Source of the DNA: Micromonospora sp. NBC_00421
GTDB lineage: Bacteria; Actinomycetota; Actinomycetes; Mycobacteriales; Micromonosporaceae
DNA length: 64,000 nucleotides
Assembly: GCF_036017915.1 (NCBI RefSeq)
Contig: NZ_CP107929.1
Coordinates: 2,321,001-2,385,000, forward strand
Direction of reading: 5' to 3'
A model generated the notes under the pieces. The model searched no databases. It was not told the origin of the DNA and saw nothing but the letters and a program-made list of their open reading frames with translations. This document shows, in pieces, positions 26,745 through 36,349 of the stretch; the first letter of the stretch is position 1, and every line of letters begins with the position of its first letter. A program made the position numbers and the translations under genes.

Positions 26745-29700
26745 CTACGACGGCTGCCAGCCCGCCTCGATCGCGTCTTGAAGCCGCTGACTGAACACGG
26801 CATGCGCCTGCCGATACTCACTCTCCCGATCTGCTTTGTAGAACGGCGCCGCATAACCCTGGGGCACAGAATTTGAATCGGAATCTTCAAGGTACCTCAT
26901 GAGCTGATCAAAATGCGACCTTGTTTGACCCTGACCAAAGGTGTAGGGATCTGCGGCAACCTTACGGCCATTTGAATCGAACCACATTTCATTCTCTCGG
27001 TCAATCAGAATCGGATACCGCGCCCGCAACAAAGCGAGGAGCTCTTCTATTCCGATGCCAAGCAAGACTGCCACCAGAGCATCAATCTCCACCAGTGCCG
27101 ATCGCCGCGCTCGCTCGGTTCGCAAAGGGCTATCATTATCCCATTTTGGATCTGCGGTTCCGAGTGGTTCGATACCTTCCCACGCTACTGACCAAGTTTC
27201 GGACGACCATTGCCGCTCATACAACTCGGACCACAACTCAGAGTAGCTCTCCGTTATGCAGTTCAGCCGAAGCGTGCGAAGTAGGAGACTCGCGGTCAGT
27301 GGATGCTGTTCACTCGGCCCTGGAAGCGTTACCACTGTTCCAACATCGAGATGCCCGCGCCCAGTGATACGAAGCTGGTAATCAAGGGGGATCGCCGCCA
27401 TGAGTCCAGCCATGATTGCTGTCTTCCGATTATTCTCTAGCGCCATGGTCCGAACGGCGTTCACATGACAGGGTCCTGGTGGCACAATCGCCGCGAACAA
27501 TGAACGCTCTATGTCGAAAGCAATCATTTCTCGCCAGGCAACGCGATAGTAATCCGTATAGCGCCGACTTCCCCAAACATCCTGCCTCGCGCGACTGGCA
27601 TGTTCATCCCCTGAAAGGACATAGTTGGTTCTGGGTATGAACTCAGGGGCAAGCGTGGTCAAATCGAGCGATTCCCAGTCGCTTCTGGCGCGACAAGGTA
27701 CTCGCGGTTGCCTAACCAACGGAGTTGCAATCCCGAGATGAGGTCCTTGAACGACTAAGCCACGCAGGCTGGACGGGACCTCTTGATTCCATCTAATCAG
27801 CCCGCCTTTTTTGGCGTTAGCCTCATCATAGCCACGACAGATAAAATAGGGCTCGTTTGCAACCCTGCGTCTAACACTTGAGAGCGCAGCAATGGCACGC
27901 TCCTCTGCCGCAGTGATTGGTTGTAGCAGCGCGGATCGCGTCACCGGCTCTCTGCGCTCTTCATCCATTAGCTGCTGCCATATACGCAAAGTGCGTTCGT
28001 CAACATCGATCACCCGCGATCGGTGCGGCCGGTTGTCCCATGATCCTCGATACCGCTGACCTGGCACCTGTCCTCCACCAACGTGGTCCAAGGAAGCCAG
28101 CACGACCGACGCAGCATAGAGTCGACTTAAATGGCGGAATCTAATGCGTCCCGGCGGCCCATAGATATGCATCCCAAATTCGGTACTCCGAGTTGCATCC
28201 GCGAATGCCCAGTTGGCAGCATTTACGAAGCCAGCATGCACTCGCAGATGCCGGTAGGAGGCCTCACGGAGCACCCCCTCTTTAGTGCCAGCAAAGTGGG
28301 TATCAGGGTGCACCAAGCCCGCCGCCCCTTGGGGGCCAAGATTATTCCACACCTGGCACATCATCGCTCGGTACAGATTCGGCTGAGTACCAACAAGCAG
28401 CGGAAAAGCGACCGAGTTTCCGATAAAGGCAACGGTGGCAGCGTTATTTGTCAATTCCATGCGGAACGTAGTCCCAGGAAGATGCAGCTTCAATAGGTCC
28501 ACCTTCCGCCCACGCCAAGATTCAGCAGAGGGTTTTTCAATCAACCGAAACCACGGATCATGCTCAGCGAGGATCGACGCTTCATCCCATCGTGGCCTTA
28601 CCCATGGCGGATTACCCACCTGAAGATCAAAACCACCTTTAGTAAAGGCTTGCGCGAAGGCGAGCCCCCAATGAAAAAACCCTTGCTGCTCGGCGATTTG
28701 GTCGGCGGCTAGCAGCCAGGGGAACCGGTCCGAGAGGGTCCAAGGTGAGTCGACGCCGATCACGCCGTCGAGCCTGCGCTCGAACTCGCTCATTTCTCCC
28801 AAACTCGTGAGCGTCCGGCCGTAGAACCGCTCGGTGCTCTCGTCTGCATCGCTGCGGCCGATCAGCGCCTCGGCGAACGTCAGCCAGTCGTCTAGGTTGG
28901 TCAGTGGGACCTGTCGGCGGAGGTGTTCGGCTACCGTCATCCGCCGGGTGCCGGTCGCCTTCGTCGGCATCTTCATCTGCTGCGGCTGCACGTTGCCGAA
29001 GATGTCCGCCGTCTCATAGACCACCGGGTCGTCGTACGACGGCTCGTCCTTGACGTGGGTGACCTGGACGGGCGCGGCCGGATACGCGGGGTCGGTGCCG
29101 TCGAGGAGGCCGACCTTGTCCAGCGGCCAGAACCACAGCGCGCACCAGACGTCCATAAGCGTCTTGAGCCGCCAGTAGGGCGTGCCGGGCGCGGTCAGGT
29201 CGGCCAGGATCTCCTCCCGGGGCACCGCCTCGGTGACCGGCGGCAGGTCGTCGGCACCCCACACCCTGATGTCGCGGCGGATCTCCCGCTCGGAGATGTC
29301 CAAGCGCTGCTGCACCAGCCCCCACAGGAACTCGACCCGCCCGGCCAACCCCTGCAACCGCTTGACCTGCGAATTCTTGCCCTTGGCGGACGGCATGCGC
29401 TTCATCGCCGTACGCCAGGATTTCAGTGCGGCGGTTTCGGCCGGCGCCAGCTCGCGGGCCTCCTTCTCGCCCGCGACCGCGCCCCAGCCGTCGGCGGGGA
29501 GCAGGAAGTGGTGGATGGTGTCGGCGTCGATCGGGCCGTCCCGGAAGGGCTGTTCCTTGGGCGCGGTGGTCAGCCACGACTTGTCGGCGAGCTGCGCCGC
29601 AGTGTAGGTCTTGCGTCCGCAGCCGATGAGCGAGTTGCCGCGTTGCAGGTGCAGGCCGAACCACGGCGCTTGCAGGCCGGCGTGCATGACGTTGAGCCAG

Positions 29701-31661
29701 AGCGACACCTCGGCCAGCTCGACGGCGGTGCGGTTGAGGTCGACGCCGTAGCTGTTGTGCAGCGCGATGTACGCCTTCACCCGCTGGAGTTCCAGGTGGT
29801 ATTGCTCCGGTTCCAGGTCGACCTGCAACTCGCGGGCGCGGCGGCGCAGGTATTCGGCGGCGACCTGGTTGATCGCCTCGTTGAGGAACGCGCCGGAGCC
29901 GAGCGCCGGCTCGCAGATCGTCCAGTCCAGCAGCTCCCGGGCCGGGGTGACCGTGCCGTCCTGGTCGAGCCGGTATTTCAGGGCGAGTTGGACGGTGACC
30001 TCGGTCAACGACTGCGGCGTGTAGTAGGAGGCGCTGGTCTGCCGGTCCCGGCCGGCGAGCCGGTAGACGAACTCGCCGGGCTGGTGACTGACCCGGCTGC
30101 GGACGCCCGTGTAGGGGTCCTCCTGGTAGACGAAGACGCCGTCGCCGTAGTCGTCGACCTTGGACGCCGGGATCATCCACGAGCCGTCCTTTGGGTCACC
30201 GTTCTTGGCGACCTCGTAGAGCTGCTCGGTGGCGACGAAACCGGTGTACGACATCAGACCCTCGTAGACCGCGCCGAGCTGGTTGATGCCGAGCTGCGCG
30301 TACGAGATGAAACCGCCACGCCGCCGCTTGCCGCCCCTGGTGAGCATCAGCCGGCGCAGCACCTCGTAGAGGACCTTGTTGCGCAGCCGGGTGTCGATCT
30401 TCGGGCCGTCCTCGTCGTCGGGGTCGCTGCCCGGCTCGGGGATCAGCCGGCCGATGAGCCTGGTCCGCTCCGGCAGGAACAGGTCCGACTTCATCGGCTC
30501 GAACCGCAGCCCCTCCCCCTCGCTGGCCCGGTCGTCGACAGCCGTGCCGCCACGCGGCCGGTGCCCGTCGTTGACCATGCGGAACAGCAGGTCCAACGAC
30601 TCGTAGAGGTGGTAGCCGCCCTCGGCGGAGGGGGCCATCCGGCGGGACACCAGGTCACCGAGGCGGGCCAGGCTGTAGCCCTCGACGTACTGCGGGTCGT
30701 TGACCGGCAGCACCCCCAGCTCGGGGCGGGCCTCGGCATAGAGCAGGAACAGAATCCGGTAGAGGTAGCGCAGCGCCTCCCGGCCCAGCTCCCTGGCCAG
30801 CTCGTCGAGGTCCATCACGTCCTGCGGCTGAAAGCCGGCCTGCCGGATCTGGTCGAGCACCTCGTTGGCGATGAGTTCGACGGAGACCTTCAGGCCCTCG
30901 CGGAGTTCGCTGGACACCCCGACGGCGTGCTGCCGGGAGCCGGCGACCAGGTCGGCGAGCGGCTCCGTGCCGCCCTCGGCGGGCGGGCGCAGCGAGTCCG
31001 CGCCGAACAGCGCGGCGACGACGTCGAGTTCCTTCTCGTCGTTGCGGGCGTACGCGGTGTCGAGGCTGACGGCCAGGTAGCGGCCCTCGCCCCAGGCGGT
31101 GCGGTCGGCGAGGGTGATCACCCCGCCGCTGAGGATCAGCACGTAGCGGGGCTTCGGGCTGTCGGCGGCGAACAGCAGCGAGGCGAGCTTGGCCCCCGTC
31201 TCGATGGTCTCGGTGCCCGACAGGGTCAGCGGGTCGAGCAACCGGCCGGCGTCGTCCGGGTCCTGCGCCGCCTCGGTGTCGACCGCCCAACCACAGTCCA
31301 GGGCGACGATGCCGTGCGCGGTGGTCAGCTCGGCGTGGGCGACCCGTACCTCGTACTCCTGACCGGAGCGTTCGACGGTGATGGTCTGCGGCTGCGGATC
31401 GAAGCCGAGCGCCTTCAGCACCTCATGGTGGTGCTTGCCCAGCCGCTCCGGGTCGAAGAAGTCGTCATCGGTCAGCTCGGTCTTGGCGTCGAAGTACTGC
31501 CGGCGCATCCCCCGCAACCCGGCGCGCGGGGTGACCCGACCCGACTTCTCGTCGTCGGCCCACCGCTTGAGCAGACCGCCCTTGAGGGTGGTGGGCAGGA
31601 TCTCGGCCAGGTAGTGCGCGGAGAGGTACTCGCCCCGGTTGGTCAGCGACTCGAAACTCAT
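26745..31661 (-). CDS. Giant adenine-specific DNA methyltransferase (DrmMI/Eco57I-like)
   Basis: A 1638-residue protein; its ATG overlaps the SNF2 stop (ATGA) after 'aggggag'. Residues 1-400 form a non-catalytic N-terminal region ('MSFESLTNRGEYLSAHYLAE'). 'EPALGSGAFLNEAI' near 580 is the SAM-binding motif I; 'YGVDLNRTAVELAEVSLWLN' is motif II; 'LQVGNPPWVRPRW' near residue 1018 is the catalytic NPPW motif of N6-adenine methylases of the Eco57I/BREX/DISARM type. The 600-residue C-terminal part probably reads the DNA target. GC drops sharply at about 28680, just before NPPW, and stays low to the stop, so the gene is a chimera of two compositions. Likely role: self-DNA methylation protecting the host from the SNF2-linked system. 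Confidence 0.85.
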   Translation of the reverse strand: MSFESLTNRGEYLSAHYLAEILPTTLKGGLLKRWADDEKSGRVTPRAGLRGMRRQYFDAKTELTDDDFFDPERLGKHHHEVLKALGFDPQPQTITVERSGQEYEVRVAHAELTTAHGIVALDCGWAVDTEAAQDPDDAGRLLDPLTLSGTETIETGAKLASLLFAADSPKPRYVLILSGGVITLADRTAWGEGRYLAVSLDTAYARNDEKELDVVAALFGADSLRPPAEGGTEPLADLVAGSRQHAVGVSSELREGLKVSVELIANEVLDQIRQAGFQPQDVMDLDELARELGREALRYLYRILFLLYAEARPELGVLPVNDPQYVEGYSLARLGDLVSRRMAPSAEGGYHLYESLDLLFRMVNDGHRPRGGTAVDDRASEGEGLRFEPMKSDLFLPERTRLIGRLIPEPGSDPDDEDGPKIDTRLRNKVLYEVLRRLMLTRGGKRRRGGFISYAQLGINQLGAVYEGLMSYTGFVATEQLYEVAKNGDPKDGSWMIPASKVDDYGDGVFVYQEDPYTGVRSRVSHQPGEFVYRLAGRDRQTSASYYTPQSLTEVTVQLALKYRLDQDGTVTPARELLDWTICEPALGSGAFLNEAINQVAAEYLRRRARELQVDLEPEQYHLELQRVKAYIALHNSYGVDLNRTAVELAEVSLWLNVMHAGLQAPWFGLHLQRGNSLIGCGRKTYTAAQLADKSWLTTAPKEQPFRDGPIDADTIHHFLLPADGWGAVAGEKEARELAPAETAALKSWRTAMKRMPSAKGKNSQVKRLQGLAGRVEFLWGLVQQRLDISEREIRRDIRVWGADDLPPVTEAVPREEILADLTAPGTPYWRLKTLMDVWCALWFWPLDKVGLLDGTDPAYPAAPVQVTHVKDEPSYDDPVVYETADIFGNVQPQQMKMPTKATGTRRMTVAEHLRRQVPLTNLDDWLTFAEALIGRSDADESTERFYGRTLTSLGEMSEFERRLDGVIGVDSPWTLSDRFPWLLAADQIAEQQGFFHWGLAFAQAFTKGGFDLQVGNPPWVRPRWDEASILAEHDPWFRLIEKPSAESWRGRKVDLLKLHLPGTTFRMELTNNAATVAFIGNSVAFPLLVGTQPNLYRAMMCQVWNNLGPQGAAGLVHPDTHFAGTKEGVLREASYRHLRVHAGFVNAANWAFADATRSTEFGMHIYGPPGRIRFRHLSRLYAASVVLASLDHVGGGQVPGQRYRGSWDNRPHRSRVIDVDERTLRIWQQLMDEERREPVTRSALLQPITAAEERAIAALSSVRRRVANEPYFICRGYDEANAKKGGLIRWNQEVPSSLRGLVVQGPHLGIATPLVRQPRVPCRARSDWESLDLTTLAPEFIPRTNYVLSGDEHASRARQDVWGSRRYTDYYRVAWREMIAFDIERSLFAAIVPPGPCHVNAVRTMALENNRKTAIMAGLMAAIPLDYQLRITGRGHLDVGTVVTLPGPSEQHPLTASLLLRTLRLNCITESYSELWSELYERQWSSETWSVAWEGIEPLGTADPKWDNDSPLRTERARRSALVEIDALVAVLLGIGIEELLALLRARYPILIDRENEMWFDSNGRKVAADPYTFGQGQTRSHFDQLMRYLEDSDSNSVPQGYAAPFYKADRESEYRQAHAVFSQRLQDAIEAGWQPS

Positions 31662-34459
31662 GCGGCACTCCCCTGCGACGGTACGAGGACGGCGAGCACC
31701 CGCAGCAGCGGATCGCCTGCGGTTTCCAACCGGTCGAGCAGGTCGTGCTGCTCCTGGACGGTGGCGTCGACGTGTCGGCGGCGCTTCTCCCGGTGCGCGC
31801 CGGGCAACTCGTCGAGCAGGCTGGCCTGCTGGAAGGTCTCCAACTGCCTGCGGTGCCGGCGTAGCGGCTCGGCGTTGGCCTCGGCCCAGTCGGCGCGCTT
31901 GCCCTCGAGGTGTTGCCGGGCCGCGTGGACGGCCGTCGGCAGCAGCGCCGTCAACGGATCGATCGCGATGGGCTCGGCGCGGTTGACCATCGTCGGGCCG
32001 ACGTTGGCCTCGCGCAGCACCTCGTCCATCGGCCGGATCGTCGGCGCGGCCGGCAGGTCGGCCACCGCCATCCACTGCACGACGGTGGGTTGGCCGAGGC
32101 GGTTGGCGTAGACCCCCTGGATCAGGAACGTCGGCGCGGTGACCTCGGCGGTGAGCACCGGTGCCTGCTGGCGGCCCAGCCGGATCAGTACCTTGTCGAC
32201 CAGCCAGTCGACCATCGGGTGCACGTCGCTGAGGAAGGCGATCTCCGGCCACGTCGGCGTCTTGCTCTGCCGGGCCTGGTCGAGCTTGCGTTGGGCCAGC
32301 CGGCGATCGAAGGTGACCTTCAACCGCAGGTTCTCGCCCTCCCGGTGGGCGCGCAGGTAGGAGCGGGGCAGGTCGGTGAGCCGGTGCACCAGGTCGTCGG
32401 GGGCGAGGAAGGTCAGCAGCTCGTCCTCGCGGCGCAGGTCGAGGTGGTCCTCCGGCCGGTCCTCGTAGACCTCGGCGAGGGCGGCGTCGACGAAGTCCCG
32501 GGTCGAGTCGAACAGCTTCGGCACCCGGGCGCGGGGGACGTCCGCCGCCACGGGGGCGGTGCCCACCTCACCGAACAGGTCGGCCATCACGTCGATCTCG
32601 GCGTGCGCGGCGTCGTAGGACTCGTCCACCGTCTTTCCGGCGAGCAGGTCCCGGACCAGGCGGTCCTCCTCGGCCTTGGCGTCATACCGGCCGGTGACCG
32701 CCTCGACGCTGCCCAGGCTGCGGTGTGCGGTCTCCTCGCGCCGCAGCAGCTTCTCGGCGACCGTCCGGTCGTCCTTGGCGTCCGGGCGGTCGGAGGTGAG
32801 GATCAGCGCCCGGAACTGCGGCTGGTGCTGCTGCCCGTAGCGGTCGACACGCCCGTTGCGTTGCTCGATTCGGATCAGACTCCACGGGATGTCGTAGTGG
32901 AACAGGTGGTGGCACTGCCGGTGCAGGTTGACCCCCTCGGAGGCGACGTCCCCGGTGAACAGCAGCCTGACCTCGCTGCCGGCCAGCTCGAACTCCTGCA
33001 GGATCGTCTGTTCGTCCTTGTCGGCCACCCCGCCGTGCAGCACCCGGATCGCGCCCGGCCTGAGGCCGAGCATCCCGGGCACCACGTCGGCGAGCCACTT
33101 GATGGTCGGCACCCGCTCGGAGAAGACCACCGCCCGGGTGTCGCTGCCCCGCCCGACGCCGATCTCCCTCAGCGCGTCGACCAACCGGCGCAGCTTGCTG
33201 GAATCCCGGTCGGTCATCGCCGTGGTCAGCTCCGCCAGCCGGTCCAGCGCCGCCCGCTCGGTGCCGGTGGCCTTCTTCCGCCGGTTGGTCACCGTCTCGT
33301 GCAACGCCCGGTGCGACGACAGGAACGACTTCAGCAGGGTGTACGGGAAGAGCCGGTGCTGGCCGGTGATCGCCTCGTCGGTCCACCTGCGGGCCAACCA
33401 CACGTCGGTCAGCTCGCCGAAGATCTGCTCCTCGATCGGGCTCGCCGGGCAGTGCAGGGCCTGCGACGGTCCCCGGTCGGCCCACTTGTCGCCGATCTGG
33501 TCGCGTACCTCCGGGCTGATCTTCGTACGGCGCAGGTAGAGGTGCGCGATGTCGCTTGCCTGGTAGTCCTTCTCGTTGGCGATCGCCGCCGGGTCGAGCA
33601 ACGAGATCAACCGGGCGAAGGACTCCTTGTCGCCGTTATGCGGGGTGGCGCTGGCCAACAGCAACGCGTCAGTCTTGGCGGCCAGCCGGCGGGCCAGCTC
33701 GTTGCGCTGGGTGCCCTTGTTGATCAGGTTGTGCGACTCGTCGATGACCACCGCGTCCCAGGTGGTGGCCTCCAGGTGATGGCCGAACTGGCCGGCGTCC
33801 TTGAGGGTGTCCACCGAGATGATGGCCCGCTTGAAGTAGGTGAACGGGTTACGCCCGGCCGGAATCTCCTGCTGGATCCGCTGGATGCCTGTCGAGTCGA
33901 GCCTGACCAGCGGGATCGCGAACCGGGTCCACAGCTCCCGCTGGAACTGTTCGAGGACCTGCTGCGGCGACACCACCAGGATGCGGTCGCCCCGACCCCG
34001 GCGGATCAGCTCGGCGAGGATCAGCCCGACCTCCAGGGTCTTGCCCAACCCCACCACGTCGGCCAACAGGATCCGGGGCCGCAGCCCGGCCAACGCCAGC
34101 TCGACGGGCCGCTGCTGGTAGGGCAACGGGTCCAACAGGAACCGGTCGGCCAGCGCCAACCCCCGCTCGGTACGCGGCAACGGCGTACGCCGCAGCACCG
34201 CCTCCAGGAAGAGCCGGCTCTGCCGGAACCGCGACGAGGCGTCCTGGACGAGTTCCGTCTCCTCCGGCACCAGCGGGGTGATGTCTTCGAGCGCGGTGAA
34301 GAAGGTCGCCTCGACGTCCTGCACGAACTCGGACACGCCGACGGCCTTCACCATCGTGCCGTCCGCGGTGCCGGTCCGGACGCTGCGGATCAGCCACTCC
34401 TCGTCCCGCACGACGATGCGGGAACCCGGGGCGAAGGTGGCGACCTGGGGGGTGGTCAT
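31658..34459 (-). CDS. drmD: SNF2-family helicase, DISARM DrmD-like
   Basis: A 933-residue SF2 ATPase. The ATG at 34459 follows 'aggaagg'. A beta-rich N-terminal domain ('PGSRIVVRDEEWLIRSVRTG', 'VGVSEFVQDVEATFF') precedes the helicase: 'PLPYQQRPVELAL', Walker A 'GLGKT' (137-141), DESH (240-243), 'LLLASATPHNGD', then helicase C with 'VFSERVPTIKWL', 'VASEGVNLHRQCHHLFHYD' and 'RIEQRNGRVDRYGQ' (motif VI). The opening sequence and architecture match DrmD of class 1 DISARM, the only gene here I would name with some confidence. It is coupled to the methylase downstream and 13 bases from the kinase gene upstream. Confidence 0.85.
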   Translation of the reverse strand: MTTPQVATFAPGSRIVVRDEEWLIRSVRTGTADGTMVKAVGVSEFVQDVEATFFTALEDITPLVPEETELVQDASSRFRQSRLFLEAVLRRTPLPRTERGLALADRFLLDPLPYQQRPVELALAGLRPRILLADVVGLGKTLEVGLILAELIRRGRGDRILVVSPQQVLEQFQRELWTRFAIPLVRLDSTGIQRIQQEIPAGRNPFTYFKRAIISVDTLKDAGQFGHHLEATTWDAVVIDESHNLINKGTQRNELARRLAAKTDALLLASATPHNGDKESFARLISLLDPAAIANEKDYQASDIAHLYLRRTKISPEVRDQIGDKWADRGPSQALHCPASPIEEQIFGELTDVWLARRWTDEAITGQHRLFPYTLLKSFLSSHRALHETVTNRRKKATGTERAALDRLAELTTAMTDRDSSKLRRLVDALREIGVGRGSDTRAVVFSERVPTIKWLADVVPGMLGLRPGAIRVLHGGVADKDEQTILQEFELAGSEVRLLFTGDVASEGVNLHRQCHHLFHYDIPWSLIRIEQRNGRVDRYGQQHQPQFRALILTSDRPDAKDDRTVAEKLLRREETAHRSLGSVEAVTGRYDAKAEEDRLVRDLLAGKTVDESYDAAHAEIDVMADLFGEVGTAPVAADVPRARVPKLFDSTRDFVDAALAEVYEDRPEDHLDLRREDELLTFLAPDDLVHRLTDLPRSYLRAHREGENLRLKVTFDRRLAQRKLDQARQSKTPTWPEIAFLSDVHPMVDWLVDKVLIRLGRQQAPVLTAEVTAPTFLIQGVYANRLGQPTVVQWMAVADLPAAPTIRPMDEVLREANVGPTMVNRAEPIAIDPLTALLPTAVHAARQHLEGKRADWAEANAEPLRRHRRQLETFQQASLLDELPGAHREKRRRHVDATVQEQHDLLDRLETAGDPLLRVLAVLVPSQGSAA

Positions 34460-34472
34460 CGGTGGAGCCTTC

Positions 34473-35537
34473 CTACAGGGTCGAGCGGCGGGCGTACTGA
34501 CGGCGCATCTTGTCGACCAGCCACGTGACGTCCGATCGGCCGGTGTCCGGCCGCTCGGGGTCGACTTCCGTCGATGTCGTTGCGGGCACCACGACGCGGT
34601 CGCCCTCGGTGACCGCGCCGCCCTCCGGGTCCTGCCTCGGGTCGTCAAGATCCGGCGGGACCAGCAGCTCGGTCTCCCCGTCGTAGGTGAGCGCGGCCAG
34701 CTCCTGTCGCAGGGCGTGGACGCTCCGGCCGCTGGTGGCGGTGGCGACGGCCAGCAGCCGGGTGCGGACGTCGTGCAGCCCGGGGCGGGCGGTGGGGTCG
34801 AAGGCGAGCATGGTGCCGAGCAGCTGGGCCAGCTCGGCCGGCACGTCCGACAGGTCAGGCAGGTCGCTCGGCTCACTGATCCGCAGCAGCAGGTTCCACG
34901 AGTTGGTCGGGGGGTAGAGGCCGTGGCCGGTTAGCGCGAAGACCAACGTCGCGGCCAGCCCGTAGATGTCCACCGCCGCAGTGAGCTCCCGCTCACCCTT
35001 GACCTGCTCGGGCGACATGTAGGCGGGGGTGCCGACCAGGGCGCCCGGCTCGGTCAGGTAGGCGTGACGTTCGATCAGAATGGCGAGGCCGAAGTCGATG
35101 AGCTTCGGTCCATCCGGGCCGAGGATGATGTTCTGCGGCTTGAGATCGCGGTGCAGCAACTTGACCTGGTGCACCTTGGCGAGGCCCTCGGCGAGCATCG
35201 CGCCGGCCAGGGCGGCCAGCGGCAACGGCAACGGTCCCCGCGCGTCGACGTGCTGACGCAGCGTCGCACCGGGAACGTACTCGACGGCCAGCCAGGCCGG
35301 ATTCGCGTACGGGTCGGCGCCCTCCAGCCGGGCCACCCGGGATCCGTAGACCAGCTTCAAGCTGTCGACCTCGGCGGCGAACCGCTCCCGAACCGTCGGT
35401 TCCTCGATGAGGTGCTGTCTGATCACCTTGAGCGCCACCCGCTCGGCAGTCGGCGACACCGCGAAGAACACGTCGCCCATGCCGCCCGAGCCGAGTGGTG
35501 TGACGATCTCGTAGCCGCCGATCCTGCCCCGCGCCAT
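34473..35537 (-). CDS. Eukaryotic-like Ser/Thr protein kinase heading the DrmD-methylase operon
   Basis: A 354-residue cytoplasmic kinase: 'GSGGMG' loop (17-22), K37 in 'VALKVIR', 'HRDLKPQN' (129-136), DFG (148-150), 'GTPAYMSPEQ' (169-178), 'DIYGLAATL'. After the kinase fold (to about 275) comes an acidic, Pro/Thr-rich tail ('DPRQDPEGG', 'TSTEVDPERPDTG') ending in a basic helix 'VDKMRRQYARRSTL', possibly a docking or autophosphorylation segment. No transmembrane helix. It is first in the operon, 13 bases before drmD, so kinase, helicase and methylase are co-expressed. It is only distantly similar to the other kinase at 12533. Confidence 0.9.
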   Translation of the reverse strand: MARGRIGGYEIVTPLGSGGMGDVFFAVSPTAERVALKVIRQHLIEEPTVRERFAAEVDSLKLVYGSRVARLEGADPYANPAWLAVEYVPGATLRQHVDARGPLPLPLAALAGAMLAEGLAKVHQVKLLHRDLKPQNIILGPDGPKLIDFGLAILIERHAYLTEPGALVGTPAYMSPEQVKGERELTAAVDIYGLAATLVFALTGHGLYPPTNSWNLLLRISEPSDLPDLSDVPAELAQLLGTMLAFDPTARPGLHDVRTRLLAVATATSGRSVHALRQELAALTYDGETELLVPPDLDDPRQDPEGGAVTEGDRVVVPATTSTEVDPERPDTGRSDVTWLVDKMRRQYARRSTL

Positions 35538-35901
35538 CCGGTCCCCTCATCACGCCGACCACCCGCCTCGATCGCTGCCGGGTCGACCTCACGAGTGACG
35601 GACGCATGACCGTACAACATGGACGATCATGGGGCCAGCCGTCGAATCGGCGGCACTGCGCCCCCGAGGCGTCGCGACGCCGTCCGGTACAGGCATACGC
35701 GCAGCTCAATGCCTTGATCAAATAGTCGCGTGTCCATGATTGGACAGCTGCATCCCTGGTCTGACCTGGGCCGGAACGCCTACCGTTTACCTCATAAAGG
35801 GGCATTGATCAGATTCAACCGGCAAGTTGCTTCTGATCACCAAATTTACCCCTTTACTGCCACACCGCCGCACCGCTGCGGCGCCACCCGAAGGAGACAC
35901 C
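35538..35901. other. Intergenic region upstream of the kinase-drmD-methylase operon
   Basis: About 360 bases between divergent genes, clearly lower in GC than its surroundings. It contains an inverted repeat at 35731-35746 and, on the plus strand just before 35902, the ribosome site 'gaaggaga'. No gene is credible here. The promoter of the kinase operon must lie in the left half. Confidence 0.5.
35731..35746. promoter_or_regulatory. Inverted repeat tgtcca-tgat-tggaca, candidate operator
   Basis: Six-base perfect arms separated by four bases in an AT-richer part of the control region between the defence operon and the next gene. It fits a dimeric regulator site, about 190 bases before the kinase start and 155 before the plus-strand gene. 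Which gene it controls is not known. Confidence 0.3.
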
Positions 35902-36303
35902 ATGTCCACCGAGTCCGCCAAGCACGCCGACCAGCCCGCCCCGAGCGCCAGTGACATCGCCGAGGCCACCGCGCTTCTGGTCCCCGCCACCTCGGCCGGC
36001 ATGCCGCCGACCGCGCAGCTCTTCTGGGCTGTGGTCGAGGCCAACGGGGTCCTGAACCGTGGCTTCGGGGTGGTCTCGTCCACCCGCCTCGCCGTGGGGC
36101 AGTACCAGGTGGTGTTCACCCACGACCTGACCCGCTCCGCGTACGTGGGGAGCATCGGCCTGACCGGTGCCGTCGGGGCCTCGCCCAGTGGCGAGATCGC
36201 GGTGGTCGGCCGGTTCGGCGTGCCGAACGGCGTGTTCGTCCAGACGTTCACCTCGGCGGGTGCCCCCGCCGACCGGGCGTTCCACCTGACGATCTCGTCG
36301 TGA
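35902..36303 (+). CDS. Hypothetical 133-residue protein
   Basis: The ATG after 'gaaggagacacc' is a strong start. The protein has a short polar N-terminus, a helix ('ASDIAEATALL'), then a beta-rich domain with 'LNRGFGVVSSTRLAVGQYQV', 'VFTHDLTRSAYVGSIGLTG', 'GEIAVVGRFG' and 'NGVFVQTFTSAG'. It looks like a single beta-sandwich or jelly roll, like surface or tail-associated domains, but has no signal peptide. Not recognised. It is convergent with the methylase gene at 36350. Confidence 0.65.
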   Translation: MSTESAKHADQPAPSASDIAEATALLVPATSAGMPPTAQLFWAVVEANGVLNRGFGVVSSTRLAVGQYQVVFTHDLTRSAYVGSIGLTGAVGASPSGEIAVVGRFGVPNGVFVQTFTSAGAPADRAFHLTISS

Positions 36304-36349
36304 CGCCGGCGCAGCCAGGTCCCCGTCACCCCCGGGTGGCGGGGACCGC

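Noticed and set aside
28923..32111. Plus-strand frame of more than 1000 codons opposite the methylase and SNF2 genes
   Set aside because: Antisense shadow; motifs (Walker A, DESH, SAM motif I) are on the minus strand.
12533..35537. The kinase, methylase and helicase genes as a BREX/Pgl locus
   Set aside because: No PglZ-type alkaline phosphatase, BrxC/PglY ATPase or BrxL is seen, and the SNF2 protein resembles DrmD.
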